A DNA stretch of 64,000 nt, taken from contig NZ_FTOY01000008.1 in NCBI RefSeq assembly GCF_900156885.1, positions 62,001 to 126,000 on the forward strand. The letters run 5' to 3'. Both the position numbers and the translations under genes were made by a program. A model generated the notes under the pieces. That model was not told the origin of the DNA. It saw only the letters and a list, made by a program, of their open reading frames with translations, and ran no database searches. This stretch comes from Limosilactobacillus caccae (GTDB taxonomy: Bacteria > Bacillota > Bacilli > Lactobacillales > Lactobacillaceae). Below, one piece after another: positions 52,447-61,051 of the stretch. The stretch's first letter is position 1; every line of letters begins with the position of its first letter.

Positions 52447-52755
52447 ATGTACGCAATTATCGTTACTGGTGGTAAGCAATACAAGGTAGAAGAAGGTGCT
52501 TCTATCTACGTTGAAAAGCTTGATGCTAAGGAAGGTGACAAGGTTACTTTTGACCAAGTTGTCTTCGTCGGTGGAGACGACACTAAGATCGGTACTCCAT
52601 TAGTTGATGGTGCTTCTGTTGAAGCTACTGTTGACAAGCAAGGCAAGGAAAAGAAGGTTGTTACCTTCAAGTACAAGCCTAAGAAGCACACTCACACTAA
52701 GCAAGGTCACCGTCAACCTTACACTAAGGTTACTATCAACAAGATCAACGCTTAA
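52447..52755 (+). CDS. rplU: 50S ribosomal protein L21
   Basis: A 102-residue bL21 starting [20 protein letters not shown] and ending with [19 protein letters not shown], both diagnostic. It begins at ATG 52447 after AAGGAGG; the open frame upstream belongs to the leader. First gene of rplU-prp-rpmA. Confidence 0.98.
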   Translation: MYAIIVTGGKQYKVEEGASIYVEKLDAKEGDKVTFDQVVFVGGDDTKIGTPLVDGASVEATVDKQGKEKKVVTFKYKPKKHTHTKQGHRQPYTKVTINKINA

Positions 52756-52770
52756 TGTGGAGGTGAGATC

Positions 52771-53094
52771 ATGATTCGGGTACAATTTAAGTTAGATTCG
52801 AATCAACGGGTCACTTCTTTTAAGATGACTGGACATGCCGATGCTGGTCCGTATGGGCAAGACATTGTGTGTGCTGCAGTTTCGGCATTATCTATTTCAA
52901 CGATCAATGGTCTTGAACAAGTTGTTCATAAAAAACCACACCTTGAACAGGATAGTGCTAATGGTGGTTTCCTGGAGGCCACCAAGTTGGACTTAGGCCG
53001 TGAGAGCCAAGTCCTCCTTCAGACTCTTCTGAATGGCTTAGTAGACATTCAAGAGAGCTATCCACAAAACATTGAAGTTAAAATGTTAAATTAA
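52771..53094 (+). CDS. prp: Ribosomal-processing cysteine protease Prp
   Basis: Cuts the N-terminal extension from ribosomal protein L27 in Firmicutes. The 107-residue protein has the catalytic pair His in MTGHADAGPYG and Cys in DIVCAAVSALS. It lies between rplU and rpmA, and the L27 encoded next carries a matching cleavage motif. Confidence 0.95.
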   Translation: MIRVQFKLDSNQRVTSFKMTGHADAGPYGQDIVCAAVSALSISTINGLEQVVHKKPHLEQDSANGGFLEATKLDLGRESQVLLQTLLNGLVDIQESYPQNIEVKMLN

Positions 53095-53119
53095 AGTTCA
53101 TTTTCGGAGGTGAACAACT

Positions 53120-53401
53120 ATGATTATGGATTTGCAATTCTTCTCCCACCACAAAGGGGGCGGTTCCACTGCCAACGGTCGGAACTCAGCTGGTCGTCGT
53201 CTTGGTACAAAGGCTGCTGATGGTTCAATCGTAACTGCAGGATCGATCATTTACCGTCAACGTGGTACGCACATCAACCCAGGTGAAAACGTGGGTCGTG
53301 GTGGCGACGATACATTATACGCTAAGGTAGCCGGTGTTGTTAAGTTTGAACGCATGGGCCGCAGCAAGCGGAAGGTATCTGTTTACCCAATCGCTGAATA
53401 A
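53120..53401 (+). CDS. rpmA: 50S ribosomal protein L27 with cleavable N-terminus
   Basis: A 93-residue bL27. The N-terminus [20 protein letters not shown] carries the Prp site LQFFS before HHKGG, the mature start that reaches the peptidyl-transferase centre. GGAGGTGA precedes ATG 53120; ATG 53126 is an alternative start. Confidence 0.97.
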   Translation: MIMDLQFFSHHKGGGSTANGRNSAGRRLGTKAADGSIVTAGSIIYRQRGTHINPGENVGRGGDDTLYAKVAGVVKFERMGRSKRKVSVYPIAE

Positions 53402-53410
53402 GCTAATAGA

Positions 53411-53446
53411 TAAGGGAACGCTGTTAACGCAGGGTTCTCTTTTTTA
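53411..53446 (+). terminator. Terminator of rplU-prp-rpmA
   Basis: GGGAACGCTG pairs with CGCAGGGTTCTC (one mismatch, G-T pairs), ending in TTTTTT. Confidence 0.75.
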
Positions 53447-53468
53447 TTTTCGCTATTTTTAGGTTACA

Positions 53469-53520
53469 AGGGGGACTTTAGGGGGATTTGCGGTCAACCG
53501 TAGCAAATATTTGCTAAAAT
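53469..53520 (+). promoter_or_regulatory. Promoter region of the M24 peptidase gene with repeats and palindrome
   Basis: An extended -10 (TTGCTAAAAT, 53511-53520) overlaps a perfect 16-bp palindrome TAGCAAATATTTGCTA (53501-53516). Upstream, AGGGGGA occurs twice with an 11-bp period (53469-53475 and 53480-53486). No consensus -35 is present. Confidence 0.6.
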
Positions 53521-53551
53521 GATACTAATTAATAGGTTGGAGGAATAGCTA

Positions 53552-54628
53552 ATGACCCGAATTGAACGGCTACAAAAGAAATTACCGGAATTATTTATCG
53601 ATGCCCTGTTAGTTACCGATGAAAAAAATATCTATTACCTAACGGGATTTGACCTGTTGCAGGGGGATGGTTTCTTATTGGTGACGGCTAACAATGCAAT
53701 TATCGTGACCGATGACCGTTACCAGTTAGCCTTAGAGGAGTTTGATAGCGATGAAGTGGTGGCCACGATTACTCGTGACTATTACGGCTCGTTAAATAGG
53801 ATTTGCCAGGGGTTGCGGGTTGCAGTCCTTGGTTATGAAGATACGATTTCATATTCTTTGTATGACCTGTTAGACGAGTTAATGGATGCTGACTTGGTTC
53901 CCTTCCACCAGCAAATCGAACGGATGCGGATGATTAAAGATAGTCAGGAAGTTGCAAAACTACAGGCCGCGGCGAAGTTGCAGGAGCAAGGCTTTGAATA
54001 TATCTTAGGCCAAGTCCGTCCCGGGATAACAGAACGACAAATTGCCAACCGCCTTGACTTTTGGATGAAAGAACACGGGGCTAGCGGGGCCTCTTTTCCG
54101 ACGATTGTCGCTAGTGGGGCCAATGCCGCCAAACCACATGCCACGGCAAGTGACAAGCAAATTGAGGACGGCGATATTGTAACTTTAGACTTTGGCTATT
54201 ACCTTGATGGCTATACGGCAGACATGACGAGGACCTTTGCTGTTGGTTCAGTTGACCCAGAGCTACGTGATGTTTACCAGATTGTCAACGAAGCCCGGCA
54301 GGCGGTTATCGATGCGGTGAAGGTCGGCCAACGGGGTGACCGCCTCGACTTTGCCGGCCGGCAGTTAATCGAAGAAGCCGGTTATGGTGATGAGTTCAAC
54401 CACGGGATGGGTCACGGGATTGGCCTCTCCGTTCACGAGCTTCCGGCTAGTTACGGACCATCGACGACTGATCTTAAGCTCCGCAATAATGAAGTAATCA
54501 CGGTTGAACCAGGGATTTATATTCCAGAAATTGGTGGGGTCCGGATTGAAGATGATGTTCTGGTAACCCACGGGGGACCGCAATTATTAACGACTGCTTC
54601 TACCGACCTAATTATTGTGGGTGATTAG
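53552..54628 (+). CDS. M24 family Xaa-Pro aminopeptidase
   Basis: A 358-residue pita-bread metallopeptidase that removes N-terminal residues before proline. All five metal ligands are present: Asp in VTLDFGYYLDGYTADMTRTF, His in GMGHGIGLSVHE, Glu in TVEPGIYI and Glu in GGVRIEDD. An N-terminal creatinase-like domain covers about 1-125. In many lactobacilli efp is the next gene; here a 2H-type protein follows directly. Confidence 0.94.
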   Translation: MTRIERLQKKLPELFIDALLVTDEKNIYYLTGFDLLQGDGFLLVTANNAIIVTDDRYQLALEEFDSDEVVATITRDYYGSLNRICQGLRVAVLGYEDTISYSLYDLLDELMDADLVPFHQQIERMRMIKDSQEVAKLQAAAKLQEQGFEYILGQVRPGITERQIANRLDFWMKEHGASGASFPTIVASGANAAKPHATASDKQIEDGDIVTLDFGYYLDGYTADMTRTFAVGSVDPELRDVYQIVNEARQAVIDAVKVGQRGDRLDFAGRQLIEEAGYGDEFNHGMGHGIGLSVHELPASYGPSTTDLKLRNNEVITVEPGIYIPEIGGVRIEDDVLVTHGGPQLLTTASTDLIIVGD

Positions 54629-55303
54629 GTGGACAAGTTAACGAACCTGTACAGCAACATCAACGCTGATGGAATTAGCGCAATCAAAAACCATCACGAG
54701 CAGGTTGACCCCTATTTAAGTCGCAAGCAGAAGGATGACCGTCGTGGCTTGACCTTGTTAGCAGCGCTGCCCGCCCATGTTTCGCGAAATATCAGCTTTT
54801 GCTTGCAGGAGTTGAAAGGCTTAGCACCGGCAGTTTATTTTTATCCGTCGGTAGATATGCATATTACAATCATCGACCTGCTTGCGGCAAGAAGCAATTT
54901 TTCCTTGCCAGCGGAAACGGCCGCTGCTTACCAGCGGGCATTACAGCGGGTGCTTGCCGGACAAGCGCCGGTTGAGTGGCACTTTGCTGGATTTATCGTT
55001 AGTCCTGGGGCAATTTTAGCAACGGGGTATTATTCACCAAGTTTAGCTAAGTTACGGACGGCGATTCGCACTGAGCTACCAAGTCAGGGCTTGGCGCTTG
55101 ATGAACGTTATCCGACCTATTCAGGGCATGTGACGGTTGCCCGCTTTGCTGGCCCGTTAGCAGATAGTGATCAATTACTCCGTTTCATCCAACAAAATCG
55201 GCACACTGCTTTAGGAAATTTTCGGATAACCGAACTCAACCTGGTGAAACACGACTGGTATAACCACTATCAGGAATTACTTGGCCACTACCAACTAGGG
55301 TGA
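54629..55303 (+). CDS. 2H phosphoesterase-like protein (2'-5' RNA ligase superfamily)
   Basis: A 224-residue protein starting at GTG 54629, immediately after the peptidase stop. It carries two His-x-Thr motifs, HITIIDLL near residue 77 and HVTVARF near residue 168, spaced as in the 2H phosphoesterase superfamily (ligT/CPDase fold). Relatives process 2'-5' or cyclic phosphate RNA ends; the specific substrate is unknown. It occupies the place where efp is usually found. Confidence 0.75.
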   Translation: MDKLTNLYSNINADGISAIKNHHEQVDPYLSRKQKDDRRGLTLLAALPAHVSRNISFCLQELKGLAPAVYFYPSVDMHITIIDLLAARSNFSLPAETAAAYQRALQRVLAGQAPVEWHFAGFIVSPGAILATGYYSPSLAKLRTAIRTELPSQGLALDERYPTYSGHVTVARFAGPLADSDQLLRFIQQNRHTALGNFRITELNLVKHDWYNHYQELLGHYQLG

Positions 55304-55391
55304 ACTTGGTCCAGCTGTTGCATTTCATCGTGATTTAGTGCAAAATAGAAACGATACTTAAGAGAAGAAATATGATATTGGAGGGCTGACG

Positions 55392-55829
55392 ATGGCTGAA
55401 GAATCAAAGATTGTTTTAAGTAGTGAAGACCAATCACTAGGGACAATTCAAATTTCGCCACGAGTTTTAGAAATTATTGCGGGGATTGCCGCAAGTGAAA
55501 TTGATGGTGTTTCAAAGATGTATGGCTCCTTTGCCAACAGCGTAAGTGAGCTTTTGGGACGCTCAGATCACCGGCGCGGTGTAAAGCTTTCCAGCAATGA
55601 CGAAGACATTTCCTTAGACGTGGATGTTTACGTTGAATATGGTGTATCCGTACCTAAGGTTGCTGCCCAGATCCAAGACAAGGTGAAGCAACAGATTACC
55701 CTGATGACTGATTTGAAGGTAAAGGAAGTAAACGTCCACATCAAGGGGATCGTCACGGCTAAAGAAGACCAACAGGTTGACCCTGATGACTTGTTTGGCG
55801 AACATGAAGATAGCGAGGCTGGTGAATAA
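55392..55829 (+). CDS. Asp23/Gls24 family envelope stress protein
   Basis: A 145-residue protein with the Asp23 core ISPRVLEIIAGIAASEIDGVSKMYGSFANS and SVPKVAAQIQDKVKQQI. Asp23 proteins form membrane-linked clusters near the cell envelope in staphylococci. It precedes nusB by 1 bp, as in other Bacillales and Lactobacillales. Confidence 0.95.
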   Translation: MAEESKIVLSSEDQSLGTIQISPRVLEIIAGIAASEIDGVSKMYGSFANSVSELLGRSDHRRGVKLSSNDEDISLDVDVYVEYGVSVPKVAAQIQDKVKQQITLMTDLKVKEVNVHIKGIVTAKEDQQVDPDDLFGEHEDSEAGE

Positions 55830-55830
55830 G

Positions 55831-56244
55831 ATGAGTTTGAACCGACACATGATTCGGGAAGAGGCCTTCCAGGTTCTCTTTGCATTGCAATCAGATCCCG
55901 AGACTGATATTCAGGCAATCTATGAAGCCATCCCCCACCACGATAAAAAAGAAATTCCCGCCTACCTCCTAACCTTGGTAAACGGGGTCCGTGAACACCA
56001 AGATGAACTCGATAAACAAATCAATGGTTTGTTAGCTAGCGGGTGGACGATTAGCCGCTTGGCTAAGCCGGACCTTGTCATTCTCCGTTTAGCATTATTT
56101 GAGATGCAATATGTCGATAATGTTCCCGCAGTCGTTGCGATTAACGAAGCGCTGGAGCTGACGAAGACCTTTAGCAGTGACAAGTCCCGCAAGTTTATCA
56201 ACGGTGCCCTTGGCCAGTTTGAAAAGCAAACCACAAATAATTAG
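55831..56244 (+). CDS. nusB: Transcription antitermination factor NusB
   Basis: A 137-residue helical protein binding boxA RNA with S10 in rRNA antitermination. It starts SLNRHMIREEAFQVLFALQ at ATG 55831, one base after the asp23 stop, and has LAKPDLVILRLALFEM and VAINEALELTKTFSSDKSRKFINGALGQF typical of NusB. Confidence 0.97.
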   Translation: MSLNRHMIREEAFQVLFALQSDPETDIQAIYEAIPHHDKKEIPAYLLTLVNGVREHQDELDKQINGLLASGWTISRLAKPDLVILRLALFEMQYVDNVPAVVAINEALELTKTFSSDKSRKFINGALGQFEKQTTNN

Positions 56245-56248
56245 TTGA

Positions 56249-56290
56249 TGATGAGGCTGAGAGTGATTACTCAGTCTCTTCATTATTTTT
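56249..56290 (+). terminator. Terminator of the asp23-nusB operon
   Basis: TGAGGCTGAG pairs with CTCAGTCTCTTCA, followed by a T-rich tract. Confidence 0.78.
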
Positions 56291-56376
56291 AAACTTAATT
56301 TTTACGATGGTAAACACCACGGGTTTCCGGACCCGGTATGGTAAAATATAACGAGGATAAAAAGGAGGCAATCGCT

Positions 56377-57234
56377 GTGACAACACTCATTGATGGGAAA
56401 GCACTTGCTAAAAAGACAAATGAAATAACGCAACAGCGGGTAAGTAGCCTGGCACACCAGGGGATTACACCGGGAATTGCGGTTGTAATTGTCGGCGAAG
56501 ACCCGGCCAGTTTGATTTACACCCGTAATAAGCACCGTAAGGCCCAAAAGCTGGGGATTTACTCGGTCTTAAATCAGTTTCCGGCAACAATTAGCCAGGC
56601 AGAACTGCTGACGGAAATTGACCGCCTAAATGCAGACGAGCAGATTGACGGGATCCTGGTGCAACAGCCGCTGCCTGTACAAATCGATCCTGCTGTGGTT
56701 ACGCAGGCGATTGCCCCTGATAAGGACGTCGATGGCCTTAACCCGCTCAACCTGGGCAAATTATTTGCGGGCGAAGGCGGTCATTACCCGGTTGCTTGCA
56801 CTCCCCGGGGGATAATGAAGATGTTTAGCGAATACCATGTCGACCTGACAGGAGCGAACGTGGTAATCGTGGGCCGGAGTATCCTCGTTGGCAAACCAAT
56901 GCTCGCATTATTAAATAACGCTAACGCGACGGTGACGCTCGCTGGTAGCCGAACGAAGAATTTGTCAGCGTTAACTAGGTCCGCGGATATTCTGATTGTC
57001 GCAACGGGGGTTCCTCAGCTGATCAAGGAAGCAGATGTCAAAGACGGTGCTGTCGTGATTGATGTTGGGATTAACCGCTTGCCATCTGGTAAGCTAGCTG
57101 GTGACGTTGATTTTGCGGGGGTAAAAGATAAGGCCCGGCTGCTTACACCCGTCCCTGGTGGAGTAGGCCCGATGACGATTGCCAGTTTAATGGAGCAGAC
57201 TGTTGACCTTGCACAGTGGAGGCACCATGGATAG
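56377..57234 (+). CDS. folD: Methylenetetrahydrofolate dehydrogenase/cyclohydrolase FolD
   Basis: Bifunctional enzyme interconverting 5,10-methylene-, methenyl- and 10-formyl-THF with NADP. The 285-residue protein has [14 protein letters not shown] (catalytic Lys), [33 protein letters not shown] and [15 protein letters not shown], all FolD signatures. I place the start at GTG 56377, 8 nt after AAAGGAGG. It overlaps xseA by 8 bp. Confidence 0.97.
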   Translation: MTTLIDGKALAKKTNEITQQRVSSLAHQGITPGIAVVIVGEDPASLIYTRNKHRKAQKLGIYSVLNQFPATISQAELLTEIDRLNADEQIDGILVQQPLPVQIDPAVVTQAIAPDKDVDGLNPLNLGKLFAGEGGHYPVACTPRGIMKMFSEYHVDLTGANVVIVGRSILVGKPMLALLNNANATVTLAGSRTKNLSALTRSADILIVATGVPQLIKEADVKDGAVVIDVGINRLPSGKLAGDVDFAGVKDKARLLTPVPGGVGPMTIASLMEQTVDLAQWRHHG

Positions 57235-58564
57235 AAGTCAGTATTTAACCGTAAGTGAATTAACGAAGTACCTTAAAATGAAGTTTGACCGCGACCCCTA
57301 CCTTCAGACGGTTTACCTGACGGGGGAATTGTCAAACTTTCGGTTGCGACAGCGGCACCAGTACTTCAGTATCAAGGATGATAATGCAGTCATCGATGCC
57401 GTCATGTTTGAGCGCCAGTTTCGGACAGTGAAGTTTACGCCGGAGCAGGGGATGAAGGTTTGCGTTGTCGGTCACGTCAGCCTTTATGAAAAGAGTGGCC
57501 GTTATCAGATTTATATTGACCGGATGGAACCAGATGGCCTTGGCTCCCTCTACCTTGCCTTTGAACAGCTGAAAAAGAAATTGAGTGCGGAAGGCTTATT
57601 TAACCAACCGAAAAAGCCGCTCCCGATGTTTCCTAAGCGGATTGCGGTTGTAACCAGTATTGATGGGGCGGTTATCCGTGACATCAACACCACTGTTCGC
57701 CGCCGCTATCCAATCGCCCAGGTTGTTTTATACCCGACAGTGGTCCAGGGAGATAAGGCGGCTGCAGATATTGCCCGGCAGATTAACCGCGCTAATGAGC
57801 GTGGGAACTTCGATACGATGATTATTGGCCGTGGTGGTGGTTCGATGGAAGACCTCTGGCCGTTTAATGAGGAAGTTGTTGCGCGGGCGATTGCTGCTAG
57901 TAAGATTCCGGTGATTTCCTCGGTCGGCCACGAGACGGATACGACAATTGCTGACTTAACAGCGGATCAGCGGGCGGCCACCCCCACAGCTGCCGCAGAG
58001 CTGGCTACTCCGGTAAAGCTAAATGATGTTTTAATGACCCTTAAAGATGACCAAAACCGGCTTTTAAATACCATGCGGACAAAGATCAATTTTGACCGCC
58101 AGCAATTACAAAAGCAGATGCAAAGTTACATTTTCCAGCAGCCAACCCGGCTTTACGAAAATTACGCGCAAAAGGTTGACCAGCTGACTTCCCAGCTAGG
58201 GCAGACGGCAAAGGGAACACTCCAAAACGCAACAACGATGGTCGACCGGTTGCGGTCACAATTAGCGGTTAACTCGCCGCTTTACCGGATCCAACAGGAA
58301 AAGCAACTTGTTAATCAGTTGAATAAACAGCTAGTAAGTAACGCCACCAGCTATCAAAAGGAAAAAGCACAAACAGTTGCTAGCCTGATCAAGCAACTTG
58401 ATTCACTAAGCCCGCTTAAGATTATGAGTCGCGGTTATACGTACGTGACGAGTGATGATAAGGTCGTTAACCATGCAAAACAGTTAACAGCGGGGCAGAC
58501 AATTCAACTGCACTTTGATGACGGTGAGGCACAAGCAGAAATTAAGAAAATAAAGGAGCACTAA
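57227..58564 (+). CDS. xseA: Exodeoxyribonuclease VII large subunit
   Basis: Large chain of the single-strand exonuclease. Residues 1-100 form the OB fold ([32 protein letters not shown]), then the catalytic core with [16 protein letters not shown] and [15 protein letters not shown], followed by a coiled coil that holds XseB subunits. Length is 445 residues. Start at ATG 57227 after GGAGG. Confidence 0.97.
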   Translation: MDRSQYLTVSELTKYLKMKFDRDPYLQTVYLTGELSNFRLRQRHQYFSIKDDNAVIDAVMFERQFRTVKFTPEQGMKVCVVGHVSLYEKSGRYQIYIDRMEPDGLGSLYLAFEQLKKKLSAEGLFNQPKKPLPMFPKRIAVVTSIDGAVIRDINTTVRRRYPIAQVVLYPTVVQGDKAAADIARQINRANERGNFDTMIIGRGGGSMEDLWPFNEEVVARAIAASKIPVISSVGHETDTTIADLTADQRAATPTAAAELATPVKLNDVLMTLKDDQNRLLNTMRTKINFDRQQLQKQMQSYIFQQPTRLYENYAQKVDQLTSQLGQTAKGTLQNATTMVDRLRSQLAVNSPLYRIQQEKQLVNQLNKQLVSNATSYQKEKAQTVASLIKQLDSLSPLKIMSRGYTYVTSDDKVVNHAKQLTAGQTIQLHFDDGEAQAEIKKIKEH

Positions 58565-58565
58565 A

Positions 58566-58844
58566 ATGGCAAGTCAAGAACCAAGCTTTGAAGAACAACT
58601 CGCACAATTACAGCAGATTGTAAACCACCTTGAACAGGGGAATGTTCCCCTAGAAGAAGCCCTGACCCAGTTCCAAGAAGGGATCAAGCTATCAAAGGAG
58701 CTTCAAGCAAAGCTAACTAGTGCAGAAAAAACGTTGGGTCACTTGATTGATGACAATGGCGACGAGCAAGTTTACGAAAAGCAAAGTGATGACCCAAGCA
58801 ACAACGGTGGTGGTAACCGTGGTTTTGGCAGTGAAGAAGATTAG
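58566..58844 (+). CDS. xseB: Exodeoxyribonuclease VII small subunit
   Basis: A 92-residue helical hairpin (FEEQLAQLQQIVNHLEQGNVPLEEALTQFQEGIKL) that binds the XseA coiled coil. It begins 1 bp after xseA. The Gly-rich end (NNGGGNRGFGSEED) is longer than in most relatives. Confidence 0.95.
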   Translation: MASQEPSFEEQLAQLQQIVNHLEQGNVPLEEALTQFQEGIKLSKELQAKLTSAEKTLGHLIDDNGDEQVYEKQSDDPSNNGGGNRGFGSEED

Positions 58845-58856
58845 GAGTTTTCGGTA

Positions 58857-59732
58857 ATGGTTTCTTCAGTTTCAACCCTAAAACGACAGATTGACGAATA
58901 TCTTAAGCAAAACCTGGCAAAAGATGTTGACCAGCAGACACTGGAGTCATCAATGGCTTATTCGCTAATGGCAGGCGGGAAACGGTTACGCCCTGCCTTA
59001 ACCTTAGCGACGGTGGAAATGCTGGGAAAAGTATGTGACCAAGATGTATTACGGGCAGCGGCGGCACTAGAGTTGCTCCACACCTATTCCTTGATTCACG
59101 ACGACTTACCGGCGATGGATAATGATGAATTGCGGCGGGGAAAGCCAACCAACCACTGCAAGTTTGGTGCGGGAATGGCAACGTTAGCCGGGGACGGTCT
59201 GTTAACATTAGCTTTTCAATGGGTTACTGACAACCAATTGCCAGCAACGACACGCAGCCGATTAGCCTGTGAATTGGCGAAGGCAGCCGGCCCAGCGGGG
59301 ATGGTTGCCGGGCAAGCTCGCGATATTGAAGGTGAGCACCAGCACTTAGACCTCGACGCCCTTCGCTACCTTCACCGGCAAAAGACGGGCGCCCTGTTGC
59401 AGTATGCGGTCTTAGCTGGCGGCATTATTACCGACCAGCCGGCCGACGTCAACCACGCCCTTGCTGCCTTCGGGGCAAACTTTGGCCTGGCTTTTCAAAT
59501 CTATGATGATTTAATGGATGTCTTGGGAACCGAAGAGCAGATGGGGAAGGCAGTTCATAAGGATGCTGGCGAGCACAAAAATACCTACCCCGGCCTATTA
59601 GGAGTTGACGGTGCCAAAGAGCAACTATCAATTGCTCTGGCGGCAGCAAAGGATAATCAGCAGCAACTCACTGCCCTGACAGGAAAGTCGTTTGCCGGTT
59701 ACGACCAATTTTTGGCATATTTTAAGATGTAA
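58857..59732 (+). CDS. ispA: Polyprenyl synthetase (farnesyl diphosphate synthase type)
   Basis: Condenses IPP with allylic diphosphates. Both aspartate-rich motifs are intact: first DDLPAMD near 81-87 and second YDDLMD near residue 220. GGKRLRPAL and HTYSLIHDD are typical. Length is 291 residues. It stands in the conserved xseB-ispA-tlyA cluster. Confidence 0.95.
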   Translation: MVSSVSTLKRQIDEYLKQNLAKDVDQQTLESSMAYSLMAGGKRLRPALTLATVEMLGKVCDQDVLRAAAALELLHTYSLIHDDLPAMDNDELRRGKPTNHCKFGAGMATLAGDGLLTLAFQWVTDNQLPATTRSRLACELAKAAGPAGMVAGQARDIEGEHQHLDLDALRYLHRQKTGALLQYAVLAGGIITDQPADVNHALAAFGANFGLAFQIYDDLMDVLGTEEQMGKAVHKDAGEHKNTYPGLLGVDGAKEQLSIALAAAKDNQQQLTALTGKSFAGYDQFLAYFKM

Positions 59733-59743
59733 GGATAATAATG

Positions 59744-60565
59744 ATGAAAAAAGAACGTGTAGATGTTTTATTAGTTCAACAAGGTCTGTTTGACTCGCGG
59801 GAACAGGCAAAGCGGTCAGTGATGGCTGGTGAAATTCTCGGTAAGAACAATGAGCGCTTGGATAAGCCGGGACAAAAGATTCCAGTAACGACGACCCTGC
59901 ACATGAAGGGGCACAAGATGCCGTACGTTAGTCGCGGGGGACTTAAATTAGCGAAGGCGCTTAAGGTCTTTAATATTTCGGTCAAGGGTAAGACCGTCTT
60001 AGACATTGGTTCATCGACCGGGGGCTTCACGGATGTAATGCTGCAAAACGGGGCGAAACTGAGCTATGCCCTTGATGTTGGGACAAACCAGCTAGTTTGG
60101 CAGTTACGCGAAGACCCACGAGTAGTTGTAATGGAACAGACTAACTTCCGTTATAGCAAGCGGGAAGATTTTACGAGTGGGCAGCCAGAGTTTGCCTCAA
60201 TTGATGTTTCCTTTATTTCCCTGCGCCTGATCCTGCCTCCGCTTGCCCAGATATTAAAACAGGGTGACGAAGTCGTGGCCTTGATCAAGCCCCAGTTTGA
60301 AGCAGGCAAGGAACATGTTGGAAAAAATGGGATAATCCGTGACCACCAGGTGCACCGGATGGTCCTAGAAGAGGTTCTCAGTTTTGCTCGTGAAGATCAC
60401 TTTGATATCCTGGGCCTTGACTATTCACCGATTAAGGGGGGCCAAGGGAACATGGAATTCTTAGTCCACCTTCGTTTAAGCGACCAGCAGGGAACCCTTG
60501 CGCAAGGAATTGACATTGATAAAGTGATTGCGGCCGCGGATGAAGACTTGAATCGAAAAGAATAG
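59744..60565 (+). CDS. tlyA: TlyA family rRNA methyltransferase/hemolysin-like protein
   Basis: A 273-residue protein with an N-terminal S4 RNA-binding domain (RVDVLLVQQGLFDSREQAKRSVMAG) and a C-terminal FtsJ-like methyltransferase with TVLDIGSSTGGFTDVML (motif I) and VALIKPQFEAG. In mycobacteria TlyA 2'-O-methylates rRNA; here the activity is inferred. ATG 59744 is preferred over ATG 59741 by RBS spacing. Confidence 0.95.
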   Translation: MKKERVDVLLVQQGLFDSREQAKRSVMAGEILGKNNERLDKPGQKIPVTTTLHMKGHKMPYVSRGGLKLAKALKVFNISVKGKTVLDIGSSTGGFTDVMLQNGAKLSYALDVGTNQLVWQLREDPRVVVMEQTNFRYSKREDFTSGQPEFASIDVSFISLRLILPPLAQILKQGDEVVALIKPQFEAGKEHVGKNGIIRDHQVHRMVLEEVLSFAREDHFDILGLDYSPIKGGQGNMEFLVHLRLSDQQGTLAQGIDIDKVIAAADEDLNRKE

Positions 60566-60581
60566 GGAGGTGACTGTGGAG

Positions 60582-61034
60582 ATGAAGAAGGCAGAACGCC
60601 AGCAAAAAATTCGCGAATTAATTACCAGCGAGAGTATTGAACGCCAAGAAGATTTAGTTGACCACCTTCGTGCGATGGGGCTGACGGTGACCCAGGCGAC
60701 CATTTCCCGTGACATCAAGGAAATGCAGTTGATAAAGGTGCCCGCAGATGACGGTGGTTACCGTTACGGGATGCCCGCCTACCAGCCGCAAGGTGAAGAG
60801 GGGCAGCTAGCTGCTGCACTCCATGACTCGCTTGAACAATTGAAGCGGAATGAATCATTTCTCGCCATCACCGTTCACCCTGGTAACGGCCCAGCAATCG
60901 CCAGCCTAATTCGGAAGATGGAGTTTTCAACTGTCTTTACGACAATTGGCGATGACAGCAACGTGTTAGTTGTCTGCAATTCTGCCCGAGCAGCGGTCGA
61001 CCTCGAAGAAAAGCTTAATGCAATGCTAGATTAG
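60582..61034 (+). CDS. argR: Arginine repressor ArgR/AhrC
   Basis: A 150-residue regulator with an N-terminal winged helix (RQQKIRELITSESIERQEDLV, then VTQATISRDIKEMQL) and a C-terminal arginine-binding/hexamer domain with HPGNGPAIASLI and TIGDDSNVLVVC. It starts at ATG 60582, 8 nt after GGGAGGTGA; GTG 60570 and 60576 are too close to the RBS. Confidence 0.95.
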   Translation: MKKAERQQKIRELITSESIERQEDLVDHLRAMGLTVTQATISRDIKEMQLIKVPADDGGYRYGMPAYQPQGEEGQLAAALHDSLEQLKRNESFLAITVHPGNGPAIASLIRKMEFSTVFTTIGDDSNVLVVCNSARAAVDLEEKLNAMLD

Positions 61035-61051
61035 GTGAGGGGTGCGTATTT

